Below are positions 1 through 11,600 of a stretch of 64,000 nucleotides of DNA, one piece after another. How positions within the stretch are numbered: the first letter of the stretch is position 1; every line of letters begins with the position of its first letter. The stretch is from the NCBI GenBank assembly GCA_032209605.1, contig JASFXZ010000032.1, positions 8,247,722-8,311,721 on the forward strand, written 5' to 3'. A program made the translations under genes and the position numbers. The notes below the pieces were generated by a model. The model was not told where the DNA came from, did not search any database, and saw only the letters and a list, made by a program, of their open reading frames with translations. Origin of the DNA: Mactromeris polynyma. Its lineage: Eukaryota > Mollusca > Bivalvia > Venerida > Mactridae.

Positions 1-477
1 AAAATTTAGATATGTAGGTAATTAATTTTTGTTTTATGGTAATACTAGTGTTATCTATGAATCTATTATTATGCTGTTAAAATAACATCCCACTCAGACC
101 CCAAAGAAATGATTGTGAGTAGGGGCCATTTTCGTAAGTAGGTAGGGTTATGTCAGATAAAAAAAATTTAATTATGACCTTACCACCCCAATTTTTTTAG
201 CAAGTTACAAGAAAACAGTTTTTAGGCCTAACTTTGATCTCTTGAACTGTGACATTCATAATGTACACCAGCAATTGACTGTACACATGAACTAGATGAT
301 GATGCAGTGATTTGTGTGTTGTTTCCAGACAATTTGAACGGCCGAGTGTTGGTGGACATTTTTGATAATAAGGAGCAGTATTTGAATTTATTGTGAAGAC
401 TTTTGTGTAAAATGTTGATAGAATATTTGTACATACTTTGCATGATGTTAACACAATCTGTCATTCTGTGTTGTGAG

Positions 478-602
478 CACAGGAGATTGTTATGGGTTCT
501 CTCCCTTTACCCATGTTGTACTATATATACATATACTAATAGAAGGGCTAAAGGGAGAGAACTCTATGGATAAAGGGAGGGAAGTCTTAACAATCTACAA
601 TG
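478..602. repeat. Hairpin MITE, CTCCCTTTA family, copy 1
   Basis: A stretch starting with acaggagattgt carries ttctctccctttaccc and, after an AT-rich loop, its near inverse ggctaaagggagagaac, followed by a second aaagggagg block and aacaatc. The same building blocks recur at 33755-33960, 34275-34430 and 36090-36155, so this is a dispersed palindromic family. It has no coding capacity. I infer a non-autonomous hairpin MITE; the target duplication was not resolved. Confidence 0.6.
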
Positions 603-717
603 GTTGTGAGTAATCTCAAGTTTATAACTACAGAAGCAACAAAATAATAATAGGATATAGCTCTTAGTATGTGTCAGCATTTTGATGGAGTATTAAATAC
701 ATGTATGTACTTAAAAC

Positions 718-943
718 ATGGAAGTTAGCTAACAATGGGAGAGGTTAATATGGAAGTTAGCTAACAATGGGAGAGGTTAATATGGAAGTTAGCTAACAAT
801 GGGAGAGGTTAATATGGAAGTTAGCTAACAATGGGAGAGGTTAATATGGAAGTTAGCTAACAATGGGAGAGGTTAATATGGAAGTTAGCTAACAATGGGA
901 AAGGTTAATATGGAAGTTAGCTAACAATGGGAGAGGTAAATAA
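718..943. repeat. 32-bp minisatellite, 7 copies
   Basis: Seven head-to-tail copies of a 32-bp unit beginning atggaagttagctaacaatg. The copies are almost identical; one has gggaaag in place of gggagag. Each contains the palindrome TTAGCTAA. There is no gene nearby on the left, so the role is unknown. Confidence 0.95.
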
Positions 944-1404
944 TTTCAAACATTTTTTGGTTCAAACGAGGAAATAGATTGTTTTTTCCATCTTATCTGT
1001 TGAATTGTCTCTGAAAGACACGTTTCCATTACATGTACTCTGTACAATATATCGGTGCAATATTGATCTTAATTGGATGCTAAATGTTTACTTCAGTTAA
1101 AGGTGAATTAAATCAAAGATCTGTGACCGTACTTTTTCTAATCCATGTAAATGTTTTATAGGTCAATGTACATGTGTAAGTTGTTGTTATTATGATGGTG
1201 TTTTGATGGTCTATGTACGTATGTAAATGTTTTGTTGTCAGTGTGTTGTCTTACAACTTTTCGTTTTCAGTTTGGGTGCTGGTCACTCGTCTGTGTAGTG
1301 AATTGTTCAAAACCTGACCAGGCTACCTGATATGAGCAGTTCTGTAATATGTCATAGAAAGAATGATTTGAACTTTTATTCAGTTTATGATTATCTCATA
1401 GTGT

Positions 1405-1765
1405 CAGACACACGCTAGTGTCATAACTGAATGTCGGACAAAATGAAAATTGTGTTATGATAGTTAATGTCAGACATGGATAAGCTGGTATCAAGTCTGT
1501 AATGTCAGACATGGATAAGCTGATATTATGTCTGTTAATGTCAGACACAGAGAATGTAGTGTCATGTATGTTAATGTCAGGCATAGATAAACTGGTGTCA
1601 AGTAAGTTTATGTCAGACATAGAGAAACTGGTGTCATGTCTGTTAATGTCAGGCATAGAGAAAAATAGTGTCAGGTTAGTGAATGTCAGACATAGAAAAA
1701 ACTGGTGTCAGATTAGTTAATGTCAGACACAGAGAATGTGGTGTTATGTCAGACATATAATATAA
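1405..1765. repeat. Degenerate ~36-bp tandem repeat
   Basis: About ten diverged units of roughly 33-38 bp, built around atgtcagacat(a/g)gataaactggtgtca. Open frames on both strands here simply follow the repeat and are not credible genes. The array is much more diverged than the neighbouring 32-bp array and is therefore older or less homogenised. Confidence 0.85.
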
Positions 1766-2290
1766 CATAGAGAATTTTTCATCAGAAGTATGTTAGTGAT
1801 ATACGTAGGCTTTGAATCATTGTTGTTGTTGTACTTTATTGTGAATAAATTAAGGTGAAAATAAAAAATATTCAATGAGAATGTTTGTGTTGTTTTGTCA
1901 TGCATGAACAAGTCAGATGGGTGATAAAGCTTCTCTTGTTCATATTTAAGTCAGAATTTATCTCACGACTAATACTACCTTAAGTACTGAGTTATGGTAT
2001 TTTGCTATAGCTGCTACCCTATGGCTTGACTAAGGTTTGTCGTCTGCCTACAGACAGCTTTAGCCACTACCTTATTTTATATGCTTATTTGCATTTTAAA
2101 ATAAGAAAATTATTGTGGTCTGATTTCTTGTTGAAGATACGATATAGAATGTGATGAATTGTGTGTTATATTATATAATTATGCAGAATTAAAAAGTAGC
2201 AATGGTATGGTATGAAAGCAACGGTAAAGATGGACAACTCTTGATGCACTGTAATGAATGGTTCAATCGGAACACCTCGGAGATATAAAT

Positions 2291-2425
2291 ATGTATTCCG
2301 AGCTCTGTCGGATACCGCCGAGTAGTTACGATTGTATGTATTCCGAGCTCTGCCGGATACCGCCGAGTAGTTACGATTGTATGTATTCCGAGCTCTGCCG
2401 GATACCGCCGAGTAGATACGATTGT
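2291..2425. repeat. 45-bp GC-richer tandem repeat, 3 copies
   Basis: Three copies of a 45-bp unit starting tatgtattccgagctctg and containing ggataccgccgagtag. It is clearly GC-richer than its surroundings. The unit length is a multiple of three, so an open frame runs through it; I do not regard that as a gene. It lies about 300 bp upstream of the APRT start codon, so it may lie in or near the promoter. Confidence 0.9.
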
Positions 2426-2538
2426 GAATGGTTAAGTAGTAATTGTCTCCCTTGCAGAATGTTTCTATTTTTTCATATTTAAAAAATATGACTGTAATAA
2501 CTGATATACTTATTAAGCTTATTTTTGATTTATTGAAT

Positions 2539-2592
2539 GAGAAGCGTTATTGCACAACCGTTCAATGAGAAGCGATATTGCACAACCGTTCA
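2539..2592. repeat. Short tandem repeat upstream of APRT
   Basis: Two copies of a unit of about 27 bp, tcaatgagaagcg(t/a)tattgcacaaccgt, about 150 bp before the APRT start codon. Whether it has a regulatory role cannot be told from the sequence. Confidence 0.75.
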
Positions 2593-2738
2593 ACGGAAAA
2601 AGAAAATTTCGTCGTCAGAACCGCAAATTACTAAAATAACGTCGTGATATATACATTACCGGGCGGTGTATATGTACATTAAATCTAGTGTTAATAATCC
2701 GTTCCGATTCTTGATTGACGAAGAGGTAAATTAAAGTC

Positions 2739-5700
2739 ATGAGTGAGGTTGATCTAAGAATTAAAGCAGTCGAAGATTTAATAGAGTTGTGTCCGGACTT
2801 CCCAAAGCCAGGAATAGTATTCAAGTAAGCAATGACATCGTGTACTTCACAGGATTTTTATGGATAACCCGCCTTCCCAATCCCATTCTGTTAGTGTTAC
2901 TGATAAACGTAATGTGTCCTAATTAATTGCTTGTCATTTCAAAGTTGTTTACTCTGTCTACAACCTCGTGGTCTTAAAATATGACGATATATTTTTAAAG
3001 TCATGTTACATTATTTGCCATTTCCTGAACTGTTCTTCTTATTTACTGCAAGTTTATTTCTAGGTAATAAAGTAAATCAAGGGGGAAAAGTGCGCCTGAT
3101 GTGGGGCTCGAACCCACGACTCCCTAAACACTAGTACGGCGTTTTACCGACTGAGCTAACTAACCCAACATCACTACAGTAAAAATGATAATTTTTTACT
3201 GCAGTTCAGCCTAGTCCTACAAATATAACTCCTAGCATTTGTATTATTCACGTTTTACCTTCATTTTGATGATATTTTACATTTTACGTTTTCTGTCAAA
3301 TGCAGAGTCATATGGGATATCGTCATTTTCCCATAGCACTTTTTATATAGGGGCCGATCGAAATTTGGTCGGGACGATTTTATGCATATAAAGTCAAATA
3401 TTTCACCAATAAAACTTATGACACATTAATAAATAATCAATTATGGTACAGTTGCAACAAAAACTATGAATGAAACACTTGCCTTGATAATGCAAATTGA
3501 GTTTAAATCCGATGGGTAGTCGAGTAAACAGCTCTATGTAATGGCGGACGGTGACATATAGCGTGTTGTTTACATTGTGATAATTACCATTTTTTGTGTT
3601 TTTCGTTGGTGTTATGCATGCAACTTAGTCAGATTTTGGCAGCATTTGACATATCTATCCGAAAAACATGTGGTAAAACAATAAAATCCAAGTGTTTAAA
3701 TTTGTGCTGAGACTGACTTTGCTACGCGTTTTTGATGAGATGCTTTTAGACCCCATGCTTGACAATGAAAGTAAAATATGAAAAATAAAAAAAACAAATA
3801 TTGAAAAATGAAGGTAAACGTGAAGGATCTAGCATGGTTGTCTAATTGTTTGGACTACAGTTCAGCCCTGCGTTTTGTAAAGGCAAACAGTCAGTCACAT
3901 TACGAAACTGTGCGCACGTTTTGCTACTGAATTCACTGTATGCCCACTCGCTAACGCACTCGCTAACGCAACTCTGAGGTAGCAAGCGAATTTGTTGAAA
4001 AACTGTGCACAGTTACGGCTAACAGTCGCTCATGTTTTGTTTTGTATCCCTGACCCACCGTTTCACATCGCCTGCACACAGGGAACCAAATTGACCAACC
4101 CGAGATTTGGCCGCCGACTCATAAAAAAAATTATTGCAATTTTCGGATTTTTATTTTTATTATTTTTTTGGTTATAAACCCGACTATACACCATTATGTC
4201 ACACTACGATGTGTACAGTTTGTTCTTCTTAGTTACAAAAAAATGACTATTTTTGTTTCATTATGTTTGCCTTATGATAACTTCCTCTTGCTAGAGAACT
4301 TTGGAACCCAAAGTTAGAAAAAAGTATGACACAAAAATGGTCATAGTTGCCCTTATAATATTTTCATCAACAATTATTGAAGCCTCATGCTCATACTCAC
4401 TAAAACAGACGGGCTATATAAAGTATTAAAAATTAGTACACATAAAAGTGTCAAGTTTGCTTTCATTTTACCAACATTAATTTTTTCTGAATTGATCCGA
4501 GCTTATGTTAACCATGTTTTTGACAACCACATGTCATTTAATCGTATCTTTTTTAAATTTTTACAATTAATTGACTGTACACGCCCACCTAATGTACCAC
4601 GTGCCAAAATTACCACGCACGAACAATACATTTCGACTAAAACATATTAAAATTTCCACAATAAAATAAAATATTTTTCCTACCTACCTACCCACCCACC
4701 TCTAAAATCTAGGGTCGGTAAAGTGCAAACAAAGACTTTTTTAATTATTGCCTAAGACATGGCTGTGTTCTCTACGTTACTGTGGTATGCCTTTCTGAAT
4801 CAGCTTATGAATTATGTGCCCCTTTCTTGCATTTGAACAACTGTACCAATATTAATGATTGAACGTTTCCTTGTTACAGTCTCTATAGGAACTATGCAGT
4901 AAAAATAATCATTACTTCTACTTTTAAGGAACTTATTTCCAGTGTTGAGAGATGCAAAAGTATTTAAGGGGCTTATTGACGTGTTAGTGGAGGCGACGAA
5001 AGCTAAATGCCCAGACGTTGATGTAATTGTTGGTCTTGATTCACGAGGATTTTTGTTCGGACCTATGATGGCTCAAGCTTTGAATGTTGCATTTGTTCCT
5101 ATAAGGAAGAAGGGTAAATTACCAGGGGAAAAGTTCCAAGTGGAATATGAATTAGAGTATGGAAAGGTTTGTGAAACTTTAATTAGGTTATTGGAAATTA
5201 TCAACATAATATCTCACCTATCTATACAAGTAATCTAAGTTTCTTAAGCTTGAGTTCATTGAAAGTCTTGGTGGGGTTTTAAACCACAACCTACAGGTCA
5301 AGTACTTGATCCAATACATTATGCTACAACTCTTGTATTGAAGATATTTAGGAGACTGGATTGTTTTTTGATTCAATAATTCATCTTTAAGGCCAAAGAA
5401 TTTAAGCAGAACTTGTATAACAAGTTGATAAAATTATTTTAAAATGTTAAGTCACATACATTCATTCATTTTTATCTGTTTTGCAGGATACTTGTGAATT
5501 ACAGAAAAATTCCATTAAAGCTGGACAGAAAGTTGTAATTATTGATGACTTGTTGGCAACTGGAGGTAGACTCACATTATCAAACCTCAGTCTTATAGTA
5601 ATTTTAAGTTGGTTCACGTTTTGTTTTACATTTTGAGTTCAAGTTTTACAATGTTGATATCTGCTTATTTTGCTAATTCAACTACATGTAAGTTATGGAA

Positions 5701-6230
5701 ATATTGGCTACTGAAATTTTCATCAATCACAGAAGTACTTCGCTATTAATTAAAACAGTACTCATTAAGCAATTCGTAACACGTCTGCTCCACAATGTCT
5801 GAAATAGACGATGTGTGAACTTTTGAATCGCCAAAATATCCACTTATCAGAATTCTCTGTGGATTTGGAGAATTCAGTGGTTTTCAGGTTCGCCAGGGCC
5901 TGTTTTGAGTTTGATACATTTCAACTTGTACACAATCATGCCCAAGGATCCAGTCTGTGGAAAGTTCCACAAGATTGACATTTTCATGTCTGACTTATAC
6001 AGAATCAATATGGCTGCTACTATTGTACAAGTGTAAGTTAAATACAGGTTGTTTATTTATGCGTTACCTAATGATTTCTAATGTATATATTTACAGGTAC
6101 AATGAAGGGTGCGTGTGATTTGCTCGACGCTGCTGGAGCAAACGTACTGGCATGTATGGTCGTTATAGAACTTAAATTCTTGAAAGGTGTTGATAAACTA
6201 AAATATCCACTAATATCATTCATTTGCTAA
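2739..6230 (+). CDS. aprt: Adenine phosphoribosyltransferase (APRT), 4 exons
   Basis: Cytosolic purine-salvage enzyme that converts adenine and PRPP to AMP and pyrophosphate. Exons are 2739-2824, 4929-5166, 5487-5565 and 6097-6230. Phases agree throughout and give 178 aa, close to the 180 aa of human APRT. The N-terminus carries [22 protein letters not shown] (about residues 64-74) and the PRPP-binding loop [12 protein letters not shown] (124-135) are intact, and [10 protein letters not shown] follows near the C-terminus. The exon 2 acceptor that keeps the frame is tttaag at 4927-4928. A stronger-looking ttccag 14 nt downstream would shift the frame. Intron 1 is 2.1 kb and holds a SINE head and an inverted-repeat element. 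No other gene is obviously linked in function. Confidence 0.95.
3093..3170 (-). repeat. tRNA-derived SINE head in APRT intron 1
   Basis: Read on the minus strand, this has a Pol III A box (TTAGCTCAGTCGG) and B box (GGGTTCGAGCCCC) with a perfect T-arm stem (GTGGG/CCCAC). The acceptor stem does not pair and the anticodon arm is poor, so it is a tRNA-derived repeat rather than a tRNA gene. Related heads occur at about 43735, 52405, 53430, 56750 and 61000. Confidence 0.6.
3210..3862. mobile_element. ~650-bp inverted-repeat element in APRT intron 1
   Basis: The left end reads about tagtcctacaaatataact followed by ctagcatttg and cacgttttaccttcatttt. The right end is its imperfect reverse complement (aaaatgaaggtaaacgtgaa, ctagcat, ggactacagttcag). 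The internal region has no long open frame. It is best read as a non-autonomous DNA element with degenerate terminal inverted repeats of about 70 bp. The family was not identified. Confidence 0.5.
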
Positions 6231-6589
6231 TTGTGTAATATAACTGATCATATAGTACACTAACTATTATAACACAGTATATATCGGGTATTTTTGTTCA
6301 TAAATCGAATCAGGTAAACAGAACTATTCCCCAAGCAGACGGTACTTTTTCCTGCACCTAAAGTTGCACCAGAATCAGTAAAATCCTCCAAAAATTATTA
6401 AGATTGAATATTTTATGGTGGGGGACTTCCCTTTTTACAGAATTGAAAACATCTGCAATGTAAAATCTTTATTGCTTTATTATGTAATTCTGTGAACTTA
6501 TAATCTGTCAAACTTCTTTGCTGAGGATTAAAAAAAATATGTGTGTTTCCTGTATCTCAAATGAACGTAATGAGTTGTTTTTTTACTAA

Positions 6590-6965
6590 ACCTGTCTCGG
6601 TGATGCTGGTTGTGACGTCGAGGATTTCCCAATTAATTTTTTGACATGACAAAACCAAGCACTTTTTTTGAATTTTTTTGATGGCATAACTTTGGGTAGC
6701 ATTTCATGAATGAAATTTTTTTGTGTAATTTATGTATTCCACTTGAGAAAAACAGAATAGGTTGAAGAATTATTGTACATTTGAGTAAAGCATTTTTGAC
6801 GAAACGTCATTATTATGTAGTTTACTTCAGCATTTTGTTCTTAACTTTGGACATGCTATAAAACGGAATAGTGGATATCCCATTTTAATGTCTAGTAAAT
6901 GAAACTATAAAAGTTTGTCTGTGGAATGTAAAAACCTGAAAAGGGAGTTTTTGGTCCCTAATACA
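6590..6965 (+). repeat. Dispersed element, copy A (see 45815-46085)
   Basis: Shares an ordered series of short matches with 45815-46085: aaacctgt, gtga(t/c)gctggtt(g/a)tga, gtatttcc-like, then attttaat, and near the end aaaacc(t/c)gaaaa. Both copies have the same orientation. There is no coding capacity. It lies between APRT and the next gene and probably belongs to an old dispersed repeat family. Confidence 0.45.
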
Positions 6966-7527
6966 ATGTACAGGTTTTGTTGTTTAAGTTCTAACATTTT
7001 ACCCAACCAAAATTTCTAAAATCCTGAAAATCAAATATAGCGATTTGTCTTGTACAAAGGTATGAAAAAAACGAATGAACAGATATAATCCCTACCTACC
7101 AATGCATCTATTTTTCTGCTTGTCAGAGGAAACAGACATTTTATTCTAAGCCTGATTGAATACGTTCAGAACCCAAGAAGACGGACATACTATGTGTGAT
7201 GTACAAGTTCAAAATGGAACATTTTAAGAGTGTCTTGGTTTTTTTTTAATTTTTTGGATGGGGTATATGCCATGAAACAGTCATTATACAGCTGTTTTTA
7301 CATTTATGATACATATATATTGACTAGAAGACAAGCTTATTTTGTTATGTTGTGTATACATTGCTGAATGCTTTTACTGCTTTTATAAACTTAGAAATAA
7401 AACTGTTAAATATAAAATATATATATGTTCTATATTTAGCTTGTTTATGTTTGCAGGGTCGTGTTTTCCCTTTGAATTGTTTCCCTTACGTTTCCACAGG
7501 TCCAAACGAGGTCACGGTGTGATTGTT

Positions 7528-7637
7528 TCCCCCGACTATTGATGGTGTGATTGTTTCCCCCGACTATTGATGGTGTGATTTTTTCCCCTGACTATTGATG
7601 GTGTGATTGTTTCCCCCGACTATTGATGGTGTGATTG
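7528..7637. repeat. 28-bp minisatellite, 4 copies
   Basis: Four near-perfect units of tattgatggtgtgattgttt plus cccccgac; one copy has tttttcccctg. Located in the spacer between APRT and the convergent F-box/E2 gene. The rest of 6231-8616 holds no gene that I can support. Confidence 0.9.
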
Positions 7638-8616
7638 TAAGACATAACATTATCCTTACTGCATGTGTAGCATGTTTTAACTGAACAATGAATACTTCAA
7701 GTTATTCTTGGTTCAAACAGACTCGGTTTCTTTCCCTTTTTCCAGTCATTAATGTTAACAAAGCTTTTGGAAATAAATTGCTGACATTTTCATGGTAAGG
7801 AATGACAATCAATCGAAAGTTAAGTTATGCATTTAATTTATATAAAAACATGTTTATACGATAGTAGCTAAGACAAGATAAACTTATAAGATAACAATAA
7901 CAATACTTGATATCATATGAATAATCAATCACATAAGCTACATTTATTTTGTTTCTTTAACACGCAAAACAGGCAAGAGAATGACAATAAAATAACAACA
8001 AACATTGAAAAGTTACATTGAGGACTGTAGAATAAGCACTTCGTTGAAAGATCACCAGAGGGTCAATTCTTTGATTGTATTTTGATTTCATAGTTTCATT
8101 AAATCATTTTAACATATTACAACTTTGATTTAAACTCCGGCATGACATTTACATAATCAACACATTTTTTAAGAATGAAACATCATTTATAGAGATCAAC
8201 ATTAATAACGCACAAAATTAATATTTGATATGCAGTATGAAACTGCATAATTGGATAGTTCTATGAGTCAACAGGTTATCTGATCAGTGATTTCAAACGT
8301 CTCACGAGCAATGTTTACAAATCTCTGAAATTAGTTTATTACATTTAATAGTCATATAATTATATAAATGTAAAAACAAACTTGTGAACAAGGAAATTTA
8401 TGCAGGCTGATATTGTGACTTCTTGATTTAATTTATATGCGACCTTAAATTCTCAAACATTTGCATGTCACCAACTTTACTACTGATACAGAAGTCAATA
8501 TTACGATTTTCTCCATCATGATTATAACACAATTATTAACGTTCAAACTAAAAACAACAATAACAACAACATAAGACGTATAATTGCACAACCCTAAAAT
8601 GAACATAACACGTCGC

Positions 8617-11600
8617 TCAAACACCATTTAAATCAATATCCATCGGCATTAAGAAATCGTGCATAGCATGCTTCCACGTCCACAGTCGCGCCACTCGGTC
8701 AAATTCCGGCCTATTATTATGATACACATGTCCGATCGCTGGTTCCATGCAGACATCACAGAAAGGATCGGTCAATAATGATTGAATGCTGATAAGCACC
8801 TTGGATATAGTCAAAGCCAGGCTCCAATTATAATGAATTGAATCAAGTCCTACATTTCCATGGCGACTAATATTTGGATGAAATATTTTAGTTATAAACT
8901 GTACTTTCGGAGGTCTCATTGGGTAGCTGAAATAAATGAAAAAAACATTAAAACAATTGAAAGCATTAAATTTAATCTATTTTTTACACGGACCCTTCAC
9001 CATTCATCTTATTACAAAAACAATATTCAGCATTAAGAAAAATATACTGCTTCTAACCAACAAAATACATGTAAAGATAAAAGGATGTAGTGAAATGACA
9101 CGAAACACAGAAATAATAAAATATAAATCTGGGGTTCCAATTGACCCTCGAGTTGACCCTTTGACTCCTGGAATTTCCAAAAAGCCCAATTTTGACCCTC
9201 AGGATTCTGACTGAATGGTCAATTTTTCTACAAATTATAGGTAATTTGACCATAAAATGGTAAAAACCAGTCAAAAAATTACCAAATGACCCTCGAGATT
9301 CAGCACCAAGTGGAAGCCCTGGTAAATATATAGTGAATGATAAGACAAACTAAACAAATCCTTGTACCTGTCTGGAATTTGTAAATACAATAAGAACAAT
9401 CCCCCTTCATACGGACTGCCCTGTGGTCCTGTGATGGACGCCTGCCAATGACAACAGTGTCGATCTAATGGTTCAGCTTTAATACCTTCTGGTGGATCAG
9501 ATTTTAATGTTTTAAGTTCATTTCTTAGTCTACGATGTCTCCAGGAGTTCTCCTCTATAGGTGGTGTACTCTGTGGAGAGAATATGTTAACATAAAACAG
9601 CATCAGTCCAATTACACATACAAATGAGTACAACAATTGACATACCGCACTCAGGTAAAAGTAAGAGACACAAATAATAATGTGACATTAATAAATAAAC
9701 CTGTCTTTTTTAGGTCAAAGTTGAATGAACCGGAGCATTGCATGCTAAAATTAGCATGTTTAAAATACCATTCATGAAAGGAACATCAATGGATGGAGTA
9801 GTTTGGCTTTGTAAGATTTATCAACATTTGTAAACAAATAAGACTACTAATAAAAACCATAGTCATCCTTCCACAGACCATATAGACTCGCGCTCATTTT
9901 GTTGAGATGCCAGTCTATTTACCTTTAACAAAGTCATTCAATAAATATTGAGCAATCTGTTGTCAGACATTATCATTGGACAAAGCAAATACAAACATAT
10001 CAAATATTTACCTGAAGCATCATGCTCTCTAAACAATGCCTGCATGGTGAACTTTCCAATCTAAAAATTGTATAAAAATGTCATGTAGAGTCTAATACAA
10101 GATTTATAATGACATTAGGGTTAATATTATGACATTTACTGTATGTGCAGAGATACAATATACATAGACCTAATTCTGACTTTGACACATTATCTTCCTC
10201 AATGGTAAAATCAGAAAACAACCAATTAAAATTATTCTTGAATTAATTGAATTTCCAATATTGCTATTTTTATTCAGAGTACTTCTTTTTCCAGACATTA
10301 TAGAACAGGTTTTTTTTCTTCTTTGGTTACATATTGACATCAACTTTCCCTTTTACTTTCAAAATCTTGAACGCAAACCTCAGAAGGATTCATCATAGTC
10401 TGAACATGACCAAACGTCGTTTCTCTACTTGCCTACAGATCCTTCTGCATAGCAAAAGCTTAAAAATAAATTGATGAAATGGGAGAATAATAAGTTTGTA
10501 AATACTTACAGCTTTGTGTAAATAATTTTCCAATTTTTTACTTTGTAATGTGGATTGAACAGGGGCCATCTTAATTTCGTGAATTCTTGCCATTTTGACT
10601 CATTTGTCTCCCCTTGTAAAAGTTGCTGCCATCTTGGACAAACCATACCAGCTGTCCACAGTGATATGTCATCTAAGTACTTAAACACGACCAGTAATAC
10701 TGAAACATATATAATAATGCTAAATCAGCATTATCACTTCATCGTCCAACAGGTTTATAAGCATCTATAAATCACACGCTTCCATTGCTTTAACAATTAG
10801 GAACAAAGCAACTACTTCTATAATAATTTCAGTTTCAGGGACTCGATAATTAATATTTTTTCTAAAGGTATATTTCTCAAAGATGACAATGCATACTGCT
10901 ATTTCCAAACAGAACACTAAATGTAAAACCCAAACTATAAATATACCATGTGACAATGCCAATTACCTTCTGGTGGTATTGAATCAACTAGACCCTCCGG
11001 TACATGATCTCTCTCCCTCGGTAAAGTCAACATTCCAATTCTCTCAGCAAGTCTGTCCATTTTATGTGATACTTGCGTTGATCTAACATGTGTTGAACTT
11101 GTAGGTAGATTGCTGTGCTCGCAAAAATCTTGTGCTACGTCAGGTTCTTCGTTACCACTGTCCCCAGAATCAGCTTTCTAAAATAACAACACATACATGA
11201 CACAATATTAGAATCCTATTTTTAATCGGGCCACCCTTAAAAAAAATGTTTGCTTGGTATAGTAACCTACCCAGCAAAATTTAGGTGGGTAGGTAATTAT
11301 TTTTTTATATATTGATAGGCTATTTCCTTTAAGTTTATAAAGAATATAATGTATTTAAAACGACGATTAAAATCAAATCAAATACATAAAAATAACATAT
11401 TCAATCATTATACTCGTGTGGGCACATGGCTAAGAAAGTTCTAAGAATATTCTCAATTATCAGATATTTGGGAAATGCTCCAATAAGTGCTGATAAATCC
11501 GTTTTGCCTATCAAAATGGCTGACAATTAAGAAAAAGGTAGGTAACTATTGTAGATGTGAGAACTATCTATTTCAAGCTCTTTTTCTTTGTTTTAAGTAT

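Noticed and set aside
1396..1720. Overlapping open frames on both strands
   Set aside because: They follow the ~36-bp degenerate tandem repeat and have no other support.
3093..3170. tRNA gene on the minus strand
   Set aside because: A and B boxes and the T-arm are good, but the acceptor stem does not pair and the anticodon arm is poor; treated as a SINE head.
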